A stretch of DNA of 64,000 bases from Takakia lepidozioides (lineage: Eukaryota > Streptophyta > Takakiopsida > Takakiales > Takakiaceae), in NCBI GenBank assembly GCA_030704615.1, contig CM060734.1, positions 15,376,001 to 15,440,000 of the forward strand, given 5' to 3'. A program made the translations under genes and the position numbers. The notes under the pieces were generated by a model, which ran no database searches, was not told the DNA's origin, and was given only the letters and a program-made list of their open reading frames with translations. This document shows positions 10,971 to 23,110 of this stretch, piece after piece (position 1 is the stretch's first letter; every line of letters begins with the position of its first letter).

Positions 10971-12140
10971 CGTCCATCCCCCACCCTGGTCTTGCCGCCG
11001 ATCTTCTGCTTTGATCCCCCTTCGACCGATCCCCGAATTCCTTCCATTTCCAACGATGGGTATCGCACCACGTGGACCTGCATGTGCTGTTCACTTTGTC
11101 CTGGAGGTAGGGTTCTCCATCTCCGTGGTTGAGGGTTTCTAGCTATCGTGCTTGTTCGTGCTCCTGCTTCGACGAGTTTGGGATGACCTGTCAGTGCCTG
11201 AATCGTGTGCGCTCGACGGCGTTTGTGATTCTCTTGCGACGAACGTCTTCCATACAATGCGTTAAGGGGGTTTTCTTCTTCTCTTCTTCTTCTTGTTGTT
11301 CTTCTTTTGTTGTTTTTTCTTGTTTTCTGCTTTGTTGTTTGTTGTTTGTTGTTTTGAAAGCTGAAGCAGAGGATTGGCGTAGGCTGCACCTAATCCCATG
11401 TGCAGGGGGATGAGGATCTGTGACTATAGTAGCTTTCCCATATTAAACTTCAGCCTCAACTTCATGTTTTCTTTTTTATACTACTTACCTTGCTAAATTG
11501 ACATGTAAGTTCATCTGTGTGTTGCAGAATCGAACATGGTTGCATATCGGGCAGCTGAATAGGATTGATGCAGGTTGCAGAGTCCAACATGGTTGTATAC
11601 CGGCCAGCTCATAATGCATGCACTTATAGGTATTTCTTTTTCGACCTAGCATGGTGTTTTACTCGTCCTACACAACGGTCTCCTTCTCATGTTCCCTGCC
11701 CCTGTAGTTTTGGTCCCCTTCCTCTCACGAGTTGCCTCCCTCCCTCAATCCCTCACTTGCAAAATCCCCCAACATCCAATCCCTCCCGAGTTTCTGCTCC
11801 TCCACTGTCTGGTCCCCCCCACCGCTCCCCTGTCTTCGCTGCCCACGTGTCACCTCCCTGACCACAGAATCGCCATGCATATCACATCCAGTGCTCTCCG
11901 CACATAGTTGTTCCCCTCTACTAACATCCCCCCACGTGTCTGGCCCCCCTACTTTGATCCCCATGTTTTAACACTGCCTAGGGGTTTGCTCCCCTTCACA
12001 TCTCCCCATGCCTGCTCCCCCTTATGTCCGCCCAGATCTCCCCACGTGTCGGGATCAGTGATCCCCAGCCTGGTGCTGTCGCCACGTGTCCCAGTAGTGA
12101 TCCCTGCTCACGTGCCGCTCCCCTCGGTACATTGCACGTG
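9165..12140. repeat. Cluster of 19 CACGTG palindromes
   Basis: CACGTG occurs at 9165, 9287, 9441, 9579, 9732, 9840, 9858, 10010, 10225, 10337, 10808, 10843, 11069, 11844, 11933, 12043, 12083, 12109 and 12135. Less than one is expected by chance in 3 kb. Most are embedded in GCCACGTGGCGCTCCCC or CCCACGTGTC contexts. CACGTG is the plant G-box core bound by bZIP and bHLH proteins, but here it travels with the repeat unit. Confidence 0.85.
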
Positions 12141-12375
12141 CGGAATGACCCTCGACCCCCTGTTTTGCACTTGTATCCTTTGGCCGATTTAAGGCACGAC
12201 ATCTGCCCCAGTCATATCATGATGCTTTTTGCACCACAGACTGCTCACAAACTGCCCTATCATGGATTTGGACTCTTCTTGCATGGAGGTTGGCGGACGT
12301 TTGGGAATTTTCAGAATCAGGAAAGTATGCTGAAAGAAGTGCTCCTGGCAGAGGGACGACTTAAGATATGGTACA
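10971..12375. other. Intergenic, continues the C-rich and CACGTG style; no gene seen
   Basis: Contains a TTCTTCTTCTT and TTGTTGTTT low-complexity block at 11270-11360 and, from 11700, more short C-rich motifs with CCCACGTGTC. No supported gene. Confidence 0.4.
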
Positions 12376-13262
12376 ATGCAGGACAAAATGCTGATCATCG
12401 ACTCCTGCCGAGCATTTTTTCGCATGGTGCGTGCCCGAGCGTTTCATGAATTTGCGGCAACGGAAACGGCCCACTTTCAACTTTTGTGGTGCAAGGGCAA
12501 CGATGCCGAAGGCCTACAACGTGCAGCCAGGGCCTGGGAGGATCTATTGTTTAGGCGGGAGCACATTGATTTGGGACGCTACGTGCATCTTTTAAGTAAG
12601 TTCATGTTTTGCCCCTCCAAGAGTCTGTCATTGTAAAGATCAGAATTGGAATAGATGAATGGGGGATCACGGGGATGAAAACTAAGACAGAAGCGGTTGT
12701 CTCTATGATAGGTGATGCTAAGGCAGCTGATGTTGGAGTTCAAAATGCCATGGAGGAGGTCTTGCGAGCAAACAAGGTGTTGTTGGCGAGAAGACATGAA
12801 CTACATGAGCGACGAGTGTCACCATATGCCCCTCACCTTTCCCACATTGATGTTGACACCTTCAATTTATCGCAGTTGTCCCACCTTGCATCGCAGATGA
12901 CGTCGCCAACACCCGCACAGGTTCAAGCACCGCCACTACAGCAAATGGGGGGGGAGTGGTGGTTTGCGACGCCAGCCGCGCCCCCACACCCCGCGCACCG
13001 CCCTGTCAAACAGGATGAGCCCTGGGAGAAGAGAGTAAAAGAGATTCTCAAGGATCTGAATCTGGACCCGCAAGTCTTGACCTTGCTGGATAAACCTGAC
13101 TTAGAGAGTGTAGTGTCCAAAGCCATGTCTGTTACCAGAAAATTATCCGAAGAAAAAGAAGTTAGGAAGAAAACTTCCCTGAACCTGTTTCTAGTCTGTG
13201 ACAAGGGGGAGGACATCATGGATGCGCTCAAGGGTCTATCCCACTCTTGGCACCATACCTAA
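12376..13262 (+). CDS. Unidentified open frames, possibly two exons of one gene
   Basis: A first frame (12376-12636) and an overlapping 217-residue frame (12609-13262) are open in a region of otherwise short frames. The first contains FHEFAATETAHFQLLWCKGN and ends near a good donor (AA|GTAAGT at about 12596). The second has a helical N-terminal part (MEEVLRANKVLLARRHEL), a Pro/Gln-rich middle and a charged C-terminal helix (KRVKEILKDLNLDPQVLTLL). I recognise no family. Given the surrounding repeats it may be a captured gene fragment or part of an unknown transposon. Confidence 0.35.
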
Positions 13263-14424
13263 ATTTAAAGTCAGGGCAGGAAGACTACCTTTGAACAGTA
13301 AACACAAGCAGAGAGGAAAGGGAGAGTGAAATTTCCCTGACGTACCTCTGCTGCTGCTGGTGCTTGAAGCGAGCTGGCGCGGCGAGCTGTTGCGGTGCTG
13401 TCGCGGCTGCCAACGGTGCAGGTCCCCGCCGCTGCAGGGCGTCTCTCCCCCACTCACCACGGCTCTCTCTCTTGAGTCTCTTCAGCTCGTTAGGTCGCGC
13501 CTCTGCGCGGCGTTCCTACCACACAGGGGAGAGTGACATCAGCCCGTGCTTAGGGCAAGAAAGAAAGACAGAAAGTGAGGGAGGAGGCGGTGCTTACCTT
13601 GGGTGTTGGAGCGGCGTTGGGGCAAACTCCTTGGGGCCTTGCGACCACCTCGGGCTCAGCAGCAGGTGCGTTTTTCCTCCACCCTAAACCCCACTCTCTG
13701 AACTACTTCTCTCCCAAAGAACAAACGAAAACGGGAGGGGAAAGAGATGCTTGAAGCACTTAGGGGAAAAAAGGGGCACGGCGCCCACGTGTGACGCCCG
13801 GCCGTCGCACGCCTGCGCCCGCCCCTTTTTTGAAATGTAAAAATGAAGATTGCGACGGCTGGCCGTCGTTTCTTGAGACCCTCGGCCCCATAAATAAAAA
13901 AACACATCGCCCCAGCCGTCGCGGGGTGCGACCCCAAGTTAAAAATAAAAATAAAAACTCGTCGTCCAATGCGACGCCAGGGTGTCGCAGGAGGCAACGG
14001 CCGACCTTTCTGGATTTAGGGTTTAGGGCCTTTTGGGTTTCTTAGTTTTTATTTTATTTATTTATTTTTTCATATGGTACTGGGTTAGGGTGTTTGCTTT
14101 TTTTTATGGTGCTGGGTTTTGGATTGGCGGTTTTGGTTGTGGGTCTTGGGGTTAAAAGAATAAACGGTGTAATTAGGATTCACATACCCAAAATGTGGTT
14201 CAATCTGATAATCGCAAAGCGCTGGGTCTCAACAAATTTTTCCATAGTGTGAGCATCCTGAAGATAGAACGAGAGGAAGGATTTATTGTCTTGGGCTCTA
14301 GCACCATAGGGATGCTCCGCCTTTGGTTACCAATTTTGAAAGCCCTGAGGCTGAGGCATAGGGTTTTTTTGCCAACGGTTTTTTAGAAATGAAAATGTTG
14401 GTGGTGTGTGTTAATTAGGATGGG
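13263..14424. other. Intergenic, no gene seen
   Basis: Includes a GC-rich block at 13780-13990 with repeated GCGACG/CGTCGC words and A-rich spacers. At 14013-14027 is a TTTAGGGTTTAGGG pair resembling the plant telomere repeat; two units only, so not a telomere. Confidence 0.4.
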
Positions 14425-15958
14425 ATGGTGAGGAAACATCGACCCGTCTCCCTCGAGGATGGGGAGGTAGTACCACATATCGATTGTGGCCCTAGAGCGA
14501 CTATTTTTCGTGGCGATGCGGAGGATGTTGACACTCCGGGATCGAATCGGGCGCGCCATGGGTTGCCCCCTCGCGGGCCACCCCGTCCAACCACGTCCAC
14601 CTTTAACCCCCCCGACAAGATTGAGTGTTGGTGCACTAAGTGTTGGGAACGGATACCGCCGGGCGGCACCAGACCACCGAGGCGGCGACTGCATGTTGTC
14701 GAAAAACATTACAAGAAGAACAAGATTGCGGATGCGGCAAAGGTGAGTGTTTTTCCCACCCCTCTCATTAACATTCATTTAAGGTACATTTAGGTTTATC
14801 AAATAATATAGTATGATTGGTAAGCATACATGAATCAAAATTACGACATAAGTATTGATACGTCGTTCACTACGCACATTGCAGCCACGACTTGATGCCC
14901 AAGCTCGCAATCACATTGCACATGAGGCATTTCGCGCCGGTCTACTTGCATAATTTGTGCCAGAGCATGTGCCCGATGTGACCAGTTGGTTCCCCCAACA
15001 GCACGTAGATGAGATGCGTAGGATCGAGGGGTATCGTAGGTGTCGTAGGCGTTATGGCCAACGACGAGCAGGCCCACCACCACCCCACCCCCCCCCCCCA
15101 GTTTCCTCAGGCGGTCCCCCTGATTGTGGCCCCCCCCCCCGTCTGTTTCTTTGCCTGATCCACCTCCAGTTGTACCTGATCCGGACGTTGTACCCCCGGC
15201 TGCACCTCCGACATTACATCCTCAACCACCTCCACTTTCATCTCCTCCGCCAGCAGTACCACCTCCACCTCCACCTCCACCTCCACCTCCAGGTGCATGT
15301 GCCCCCCGAACCCCTAGGAGGGGTCGGCTTTGCCCTAGGTTTCCTCCCCTTCGGCTTGGGCGGCCTGAGCCGAATCCTCGCCCCCAATAGGAAGCGCATA
15401 GGACTATGTTACTGAGGACCGTCCAGCCTCGTTGTTGGGGGAATCATCTCGACCCTCCCACCCCCATCTGAGAAAATGTGGAGTTCGAGTATTGGGGGAG
15501 ACGGTATATTGTGAGAGCCGCTACAAACCCTGCTATGGGTCGGGGTTTATTCACGGTCGATGATATTGTGGTTCCGCCTCAGAGAAACAGCATGGTGGAC
15601 TTGTTTCCCTACTACGGTCCATACTACACCTCCGCGGAGTTCCGTACATTACGCCTCGAAGCCCCATACATCCTACTCTACATTTTGTGTGTCAACGGAC
15701 AGGATGTACGTAGACGGGGGTTGTCTGCCATTTTGTGATGGTGACCCCGACATCTTCGGCAATGTTGCTGGGCTGGTCAATAGTTCTTTTGGTCATCCTA
15801 GGAGAACCAATGTAGTATGGGACGAGCGAAGCGATGGGCATGAGAGCTTTTGTGGTCATACGTCCGTATATTGTGAGGGGATGCACATGTTTGTGATGAC
15901 ATGTGCTAGTAGGACTATTAGGGCTGGCAGCAAACTTCCAAGATATAGAGTCGATTAA
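14425..15958 (+). pseudogene. Broken two-exon gene: Cys/His N-terminus, proline-rich linker, SET-like domain
   Basis: Exon 1 is 14425-14742. An intron with GTGAGT donor and TTGCAG acceptor runs 14743-14884, and exon 2 follows in the same phase. Exon 1 ends in a Cys/His cluster (CWCTKCWERIPPG, then HVVEKH). Exon 2 begins with a charged segment (LDAQARNHIAHEAFRAG) containing one premature TAA near 14954. It passes into a long proline run (15130-15390), then a region resembling a SET domain. The SET-like features are MGRGLFTVDDIV (15537-15572), YYGPYYTSAEFRTL, a GNVAGLVNSSF segment at the place of the NHSC motif, and SRTIRAGSKL near the C-terminus. A frameshift near 15700 splits the domain. SET domains methylate lysines, but this copy has an altered NHS core and is not expected to work. 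Confidence 0.55.
14743..14884 (+). other. Predicted intron of the SET-like pseudogene
   Basis: 142 bases, AT-rich, donor AAG|GTGAGT and acceptor TTGCAG|CC. Both flanking exons are open in the same phase, which is the main support. Confidence 0.6.
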
Positions 15959-15959
15959 C

Positions 15960-18900
15960 TTAGGATATCTGGTGTTGGACATATGTTACAGCTCAACCCA
16001 CGATCTGACCTTGAATTTAGGGTGTCGGGAGCTTAAAAGAGAGCAGCACAGAAGAGAGGGAAGATACTTTTTGTCATGTCAAGACAAAGACAGGACCCCT
16101 AGGATCGTTGTCATGAAAGAATAAATAGACATATCAGCCACTTAACAGTGGCACCATCCATCAATCATCAAGCTTAGAAAATCCAGAATTACATCCATGC
16201 ACAGTAATGTGTTCATGTCAGTATGATTCATAATCCAGAGAGTATGCCACTGATGCTGATTGACCACCAGTCAAGATCATGATACACTTACATAGGTCTG
16301 GGTGGGATGGCGGATACTTGGCCATATTTTGGCCTTGATGTGGTGCAGGTCACATAGTCATACAGATTTACTGTCTGCAAGCTGTAATCCAAGCATACTT
16401 ACTAAAACCCCATGGGTGTCATGGAGGGTTTTCTTAAAAAAGAAAGGAACACTTGGATATCACAGATTTAAATACCTTGTCTTGCCAGTATTTGTTTAGA
16501 CTGGTGTGCAGTACAGCTTGCCCCCACAGGGGACGTGGATATGTCTGGTAAGTTTTCCAGAACACCCCTATACCCTTATTTCTTGCTACAGCTGAAAATC
16601 AAAGCTCATGACAAAGCAAGGTAAATATAAATGACTGCATACACATCCTGTGATAGTATACGGTACTGTCAGTACACCCTTCACATCATTCCACATTTGA
16701 CCATGTCATTACACCATGTCCAGGGGGTATTTCCGCTTGACCATCCTGGCTGCCTCAAAAACCAGTTACCATTTATATTACTGTCATATTTCAGTGTCAG
16801 CCGAATAGCCACAGGCAGAAACTTCACCATACCCTGGCCTAAGCATCTAGCTAATCAAAGCCATCTGGGTTGGAACATAACATGGGTCTTTTAAACAGAG
16901 GTACCCGAGTAGCTGCAGCAAACAGTTCCTTGCAGCCTCTCAATTTGTTTCCAACTACTAGCTCAAGGCCTTGTGGCCATTTGAGGCAAGAAGTAGAGGA
17001 GCACTCCATGAAGTGGGAGACTTGAGGACGAGTAGGAGTGCCGGAGGAGGACCAGGCTTGAGTACCATTCTACCAAGCGATTTAGTGCATCCCAAGCACC
17101 ACTTGTTTCAGAGGGTGACTTACCATACTATCTTGACCTTTGAATTCATTTATTTCATTTGCTGTTCAAGCTTGTTCCAAGAAGGGACCTTATAGCACTG
17201 TTTGTTAAAAATCTATAAAAACTAACCTTCTTTCAAAGAGGATGTGTGTGCATCTCTATGTACATGTGTGAAGAGCACAGGTGTGAAGCCCCAGGAGACA
17301 GGGCCTTACGAATCTAACCCAATTACGCCATGGAAGTGAGGATAGATGTCCATTATTATGTTTAAGGAGAGGGCGAGCTTGCATGAAGTGGCAAAACTCT
17401 TGTCAAATTCCCTTTCTAGCTTAGTGGCGACGGCCATATTGCATGAGACGGCGAAGCTATCGCCAAAATTTCCATATTATTAAGTTCATATCTATGTTCA
17501 TAAGCCCCCTGGCCATAGAGGACCATAGGAGGCAATGCTAACTAGCTTTATAAGTGGTTAAGCTATTTTGTAGAGAGCTGCCAAAAAAAGGTAGAGCCCA
17601 ACACTATAGTGCCGGCGCCTTAGGCGCCTTGGGGCTGGAGGTCAACCAAGGAGGTTGCCTAGAATCGCCATGGAAAGGCGCATCTAACACGGGTGGCGCG
17701 GCCTTCCCCCGTGGGGGGAGTTGACCCCTGGAGCAAAGTACGGGTTGCTGGTACCCTGCGTGGCAGCACCAGGCGCCATAGCTGGGCCCGCGTAGGTACG
17801 ACACGAACGGCAGAGACGACGGAGCCTGCCTATTACCCACTGGACCCGCGCCGGCGGCGGGCCAGTCACGCCGCGCCATGTAGCGCTGGCCGCGGGGTAT
17901 CGGGTTTAACCGCTGGATATTACGACGGACCCCGCCATGGACTGTTGGTCCCTGGGACGGGTATTTTAAGGGGGGTTTTCTCCCTATGCCTTTGATTTCT
18001 TGTGCACTATTCATGGTGTTCTTCTTGCATGGGAATGAGGGCGTGTTTTAGCAAAAGATAAGAAATGGTTGGAACCATTGGATAGGCCCCAGTGAGGCCA
18101 TCAGTTTGATATGTATTCCGGGGTTTGTGAAAGCACGGCTCACGGGTGGATGCCACAGGCAGAGAGAGAAAGCCCAGAGACAGGGAGGAGAGAATCCCTG
18201 GTAGGGTGGAAGAGGCGCAGGGAATGGACCCTGGGACCCACTGAATGTTTAATTATTGTTTATACACCAGGGTGGCGAGCAGATGAGAAACTGATGGGCG
18301 GCAGATTTCATTCATCCTGGCCCAGTGATGGTTTAAGTTGCTAATGCGTTGTTAATTGGTTGGGTATAGGAATTTAGGGGCGCTCCCAAGTGGAGAGCGG
18401 TTCCCCAATGCTCCCGACATAAAGGGCGTTCCTAGGGCGTTCCCCTGGTACCTTGAGGGTAATTTAGTTAGCTCCAGCACCCTACGATGATTCTTTATTT
18501 CTACAAATTTCATGCATTTGTAGGAATATTTTAATGATTTGTTCTTTATTATTTAGTAGGGTAATTCGCCTTTATTAAGGGATTTTATCCGGACCCCCTT
18601 AACTTAAAAACGGCAATTTTAAGGGCGGTATCGCCTCCTTCCGCCGAGGGTATTTGAAGTCAAGTACCCGGCCGTTGGGGGGGGGGTCGGGCCAAGGAAC
18701 GGCTATTGTTTTATTAGATCTCGGGAATTACCTAGAGGTTTAAATTGTTATCATTCACTGGATGGACTGACCATTGAGGTTGGATTTGGGATCGCTCCAA
18801 GCAGGAGAAACTGACTTGGGAAAGTGGATCTGGTCCCTTCCTAGGAGGTAGGATACTAATCCACCTCGGGATTTAGGGGGGGGCATTGGGCGGGAGATAG

Positions 18901-20862
18901 ATTATCCCCGTCTCCCTGGGCTCGGGATTCGTTTTGTGAAGGGATTTGTTTTATTCCTCAAGTGCATTTTCATATTTGCATTGTGATATTACAGACATCT
19001 ATGGGTTTACTACAGTGGTCATGCTATATTTGTATATTGAGAGCTCTTGATCAATGGTAGAGGGAGGTATTTAATGTCAGACCTACTGGAAAAAGGAGCA
19101 AAAACAGTGTCATGGCCACTGTCTATGGGAGGTGGAGACAAAGTGTTTTTATGATTTTGCAGCAAAATGATGACCGTTTGGGCTGGAATTTTAAGGGGGC
19201 GAATTACTATTTTGTATCGGACTGCGTAATATTCATTTACAACTGTGTGTGAGCATTAAGTGCGAGTGGTTGTGCACAAGGTACAGTGGGTTGGTTGTGG
19301 GTTCTTTGTGTGTGTTACGCCATTGTTGTGATAGTTAGGGTCATACACTACGGGACCAGAATTAGAAGACTTTAGCATGCCGGGTGGGAGTACAGTAGCC
19401 TTGCAAAGATTGGTTTGATTAGTGGGCGGAGGGAAGGGAGGGGTTTAGAGGTAAGCATGTAGGATGTATAATTAGATGTGTGGGGATATGTGAGTTGGCA
19501 TGTTATGTGATAGAGGCAGTAATGTTAAGTGGTGAAGTAGCATATATTATTCCAGATTTGCTGTATATGAGAGTGGGGGATTTGAAACAGGGGTACGTAT
19601 AGTCTGTCTTGGGGGCGATCTGCGGGTGGTTGGATAATGATGAATGCATGGTTAGTGGAGGAGAGGAGCTAGGATTTGGGACGTTGAGTGTAGGTTGTGG
19701 TACTGGTGAAGGGGAATTAGTGTGTTGCGATTGCATGAGTTTATGTGGGGGGAGTATAATGTAGCGCGTTTGTGTATGTGTGTTGGGGTACGGTGTGTAT
19801 AATATGTAGTGTGGGAAAAAAAATAGGTAAAGTAGTAAGTGATCGTGTTGAAGCAATGGAGATATATGATGACATTGCGGAGTATGCAGAGATGTGGGCT
19901 GGGGGTGGCTGCATGGGTATGTTGGGACAACAGAGGTGTTATGAGAAGGGGTGGGGGCATAGTACACCAAGTATGCAAATTGAGGACGTGCGTTTGTGAG
20001 TAGATTTGTCGGGACCTGTGGAAATTAGATACTAGGAAGACATGGCAAAGTGGGGTGTGTAATGAGGATCTTTAATCTACAAGTTGCTTTATCAAGGGCT
20101 AGTGCATAAGGAAAGCTAGGGTCATGAAAGGGCTGGGATGTCATCAGCCATAATACTATTGGTTTAGCTATGGTGTGGATATGAGGATGTATGTTTTGAG
20201 CCGTGGGTTCAGCTGCTATTGAGTATTGCACCTTGACCTGATGGTTTGTGCCACTACTAACAAGCAGTTGCATATGGCAGTAATGTGGGTTTCTTGTGCT
20301 ACATATCCATTCATATCTATGGTATCTTTGGCAGTTAGGGCGGCTCATGGTAAGTCTTTCATAAATGGTTAGCAAGTAGGAATGGTAGCTAATTAAGGAA
20401 GCAATGCAATAGGACAGAACATAATATTCAATTTTAAGTGGAGTCACAAATAGAGTATGAGTAGTGAGGAGTTGGGTATTGGCAAGAGACAGGAGATCTA
20501 AGTGTTTGTTCGAGGATGTTACAGCCTGAAGATATAAGCATTGATATGGTGAGGTCTGGAATAATGTGGGCAAAGGATGCTGAAAAGCTAGCTTAGTCTG
20601 TTGTGTCTGTGGATTTTGGAATTGGAATCTGCAAGTCCAAGATGATCTTGTACACCGGGGTTGCAGGCTATTCACGTAAGCTGCAATGCAACAACTCGGT
20701 TTGGCATACCCTTGAGTTGGTAGAATTACAAGTGAAGAACAAATAGCAGGACAAGTATGGGATGTCAAGGATGTCAAGTGGGGATAACAATTTTTTGGAA
20801 CACCCAAGCGGCTAATGTGGAAGCAGTACGCCTGATACATTGGAGACAACAGGGGTTGAGTT
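15960..20862. other. Gene-poor region, no supported gene or complete element
   Basis: Nearly 5 kb with only short frames. A GC-rich block at 17600-17990 and low-GC blocks at 18480-18600 and 19000-20850 suggest several old insertions, but I found no paired termini. The longest open frame here (20025-20849, minus, 274 codons) has a biased Ser/Thr/His/Cys-rich composition without recognisable domains and is probably not a gene. Confidence 0.4.
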
Positions 20863-21240
20863 TGTTAGAGTGTTTGTTCACTTCAGTGTAACTGATGCTC
20901 CCTAAATAGCAAGTTGGATATTGTTAGATACTTGCTATTCATGTCATGACTAAAAAGGTTCAGATAGAAATAACAAGTTGGATACTTGTTAAACAAACAC
21001 ATATCTGTTAGTCATGATAGACAGAGGACATACACAGAATAGGCATAGAAGTGCAGATAAGAATAGCACTAGGACTTCAAATAGAAATATCTAAAGTTGA
21101 GGTTTGTGTATTTGTGTATGCACTCAGGCCATTGAATGTATCTCAATCTCTCTCTCGAATGAAGTGTGTTTCTTCAGTATGAAGTTGAAACCTATCTTTG
21201 TCTCTGTTTCTATATTGATAGCATGATCGTATGCTAGAGT
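20863..21240 (+). repeat. Possible 5' LTR of the copia remnant
   Basis: Starts TGTTAGAGTG, a common copia LTR start, and lies directly upstream of the gag frame. No second LTR remains to confirm it, no clear primer-binding site was found, and the inner boundary is a guess. Confidence 0.35.
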
Positions 21241-21684
21241 ACTCATCGTCTTTCCTCCTGTGAAAATCTTGAAGTTAATTGTCGTCCATGACTTCTGGTG
21301 CAACCACCAGCTCTAGGAAAGTTTTAGGTCAACACGTTATGGGCCCACAGGGTTCAGATGAGTTAGGCATTGTGTCAAGGCTCCTACAGACGTCACTCCC
21401 AAAATTTGGTGGTGAGAACTTCCATCTATGGAAGTTCAAGATGTCAATGGTGCTGCAAGAGATGAAGCTTTGGAACATAGTGAAGGGCACTGAGCATAGA
21501 CCTTCACAAAATGATACTGCAAATAGGTTGCAGTATGATGAGAGGGATCAGAGGGCACAAGCTCTAGTTGTTTTAAGTTTACAAGACTCTGAATTGATGC
21601 ATGGGCGTACAACTACAACTGCTAAAGAGACATGGGATAAGTTGGAGGCTCAATATAAGCAGAAGGCATTAGCAAACAAACTAT

Positions 21685-21753
21685 GTATATATTATATATT
21701 ATATTTGACGCACAAGGCGAAGTGGCTCTTAATTACGCCGGCTTTGGCCGGAG

Positions 21754-21795
<42 letters not shown>

Positions 21796-21819
21796 TTGAC
21801 ACCTCCCGAAAGAAGCGTA
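21685..21819 (-). mobile_element. Short 135-bp insertion with 14-bp target-site duplication
   Basis: The 14-mer AGCAAACAAACTAT stands directly before (21671-21684) and after (21820-21833) the insert. It contains a CT microsatellite and, read on the minus strand, ends in an AT-rich tail (TATAATATATAATATATAC). A long duplication plus A/T-rich tail is the mark of LINE-driven retroposition, so it may be a SINE or a retroposed fragment. No clear pol III boxes were seen. Confidence 0.7.
21755..21793. repeat. (CT)n microsatellite
   Basis: About 19 CT units, within the 135-bp insertion. Confidence 0.95.
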
Positions 21820-22358
21820 AGCAAACAAACTATACGTTCTAAGACAGCTGATGAACATACAGATGCAGTCAGGAGACACCATGACAAGTCACATCAATAA
21901 GCTTAGAGAATTGTCACTACAGCTTGATGCAGTGGGAGAGTCTGTGAGTGATGGCATGTTAGTAATGATTTTGTTATTAAGCGTGCCAGAGAACTATCGC
22001 AACCTCATTACTGCTCTAGAGACTAGGACAGATGCTCTAACGTTGGAACTTGTAAGTGGGAGGTTGCTGCATGAGGAGTTGGAGATGAAGATGAAGGGAG
22101 TAGGGACATCTTCAAGTGATGAAAAAGTTTTTTACGTACAGAAGCTGAATGGGACAAACAAGAGTCATATGGACAGCAACAACAACAACCGCAAAAAAAG
22201 TTCAAGCGGAGATGCAAAGTTCTGTAACAATTGCCATGAGCGCGGCCACTGGGCATGAGAATGCCCGCATCCAAAAAGGTTTGTAGAGAAGAGGCAAGCA
22301 CATACAGTTGAGAATGCCTTCGTTGCAGGTCCAGAAGCTTTGAAATTAGGGAGTTTGT

Positions 22359-23110
22359 ATGTTGAAACTTGACTATGGTGCGTCACAATATATGTCTTTT
22401 CAGAAAGAATTATTCTTAGATTTGAAGGAGATTCCTAAGACTAGGATTTACTTGGGAGATAATTCAATACAAGAGGCTGTGGGAAAAGGATCTATAGTTA
22501 TTGAGATGTTAGTCAATAGCAAGGTAGAAAAGGATCGTCTGCATGATGTGCTATTTGTGCTAGGTTTGGCCAAGTACCTTTTCTCAGTCAGTAAGGCTAC
22601 AGCCAAGAACTTATCTGTTGAGTTCCGTAGCCGAAATTGTCGGATCAAAGATGATTCTGGAAAGATCATAGCAGAAGCTGTGAGGGATGGTAGACTGTAC
22701 AGATTGCTTTGTAGCGCAGAGATGGCAAATGAATATGCTCATCTTGGAAGAGACCAAAAGCAAGATGTGTCAGTGTTTCAGGGCTTCAGCAAATGCAAAA
22801 ATTTGATCTAGTGGATGGAATGGACGCTAGGCCATGTGAAGCTAATCTACATAGTTGCAAAGGTTGCTTGCTTGGCAAGCAGAAGAGACTTCCTTTTGCA
22901 AATGGTGAAGCAGACAGAGCTTCTAAGCCCTTGGAGTTAGTGCACTCCGATATATGTGGACCCATGAAGAACAGCTCTTTGGGAGGCAGTAAGTATTTTG
23001 TCACATTCATTGATGACCGCACTAGGAAGGTATGGTGCTATTTTTTGAAGCAGAAAAAATGAGGTGCTAAATAAGTTCAAGGAGTTCAAGGTGGGAGTAG
23101 AAACCTCAAG
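22359..23110 (+). pseudogene. copia protease and integrase N-terminus
   Basis: The protease region begins LDYGASQYM, where the active-site DSG of copia proteases reads DYG. The integrase zinc-binding segment follows with CKGCLLGKQKRLPF, then LELVHSDICGPM with the first catalytic Asp. An in-frame stop follows YFLKQKK at 23060, the frame shifts, and copia similarity stops around 23100. The frame is also interrupted near 22790. Confidence 0.82.

Larger units (their letters stand above)
21279..22258 (+). pseudogene. copia gag with an inserted retroposon-like sequence
   Basis: The N-terminal part (LPKFGGENFHLWKFKM, near residues 50-65) and the middle (HINKLRELSLQLDAVGE) are typical of copia gag (UBN2 family). 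The frame is interrupted at 21685-21819 by a 135-base insertion and resumes beyond it. The zinc knuckle CNNCHERGHWA is followed by TGA where an Arg codon (CGA) is expected. Confidence 0.85.
20863..23110 (+). mobile_element. Ty1/copia retrotransposon remnant (gag, protease, start of integrase)
   Basis: Order on the plus strand: a probable LTR beginning TGTTAGAG at 20863, gag from 21279, a CCHC zinc knuckle near 22220, protease near 22370, and the integrase N-terminus to about 23060. The integrase follows the protease directly, which is the copia rather than gypsy order. Downstream of about 23100 the similarity ends abruptly; reverse transcriptase, RNase H and 3' LTR are missing. Frames are broken by stops and at least one frameshift. 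Confidence 0.85.

Noticed and set aside
14013-14027. Telomere-type repeats
   Set aside because: Only two TTTAGGG-like units; not an array.
20025-20849. 274-codon open frame on the minus strand
   Set aside because: Composition is skewed to Ser, Thr, His and Cys, no domain is recognisable, and there is no splice or promoter support.
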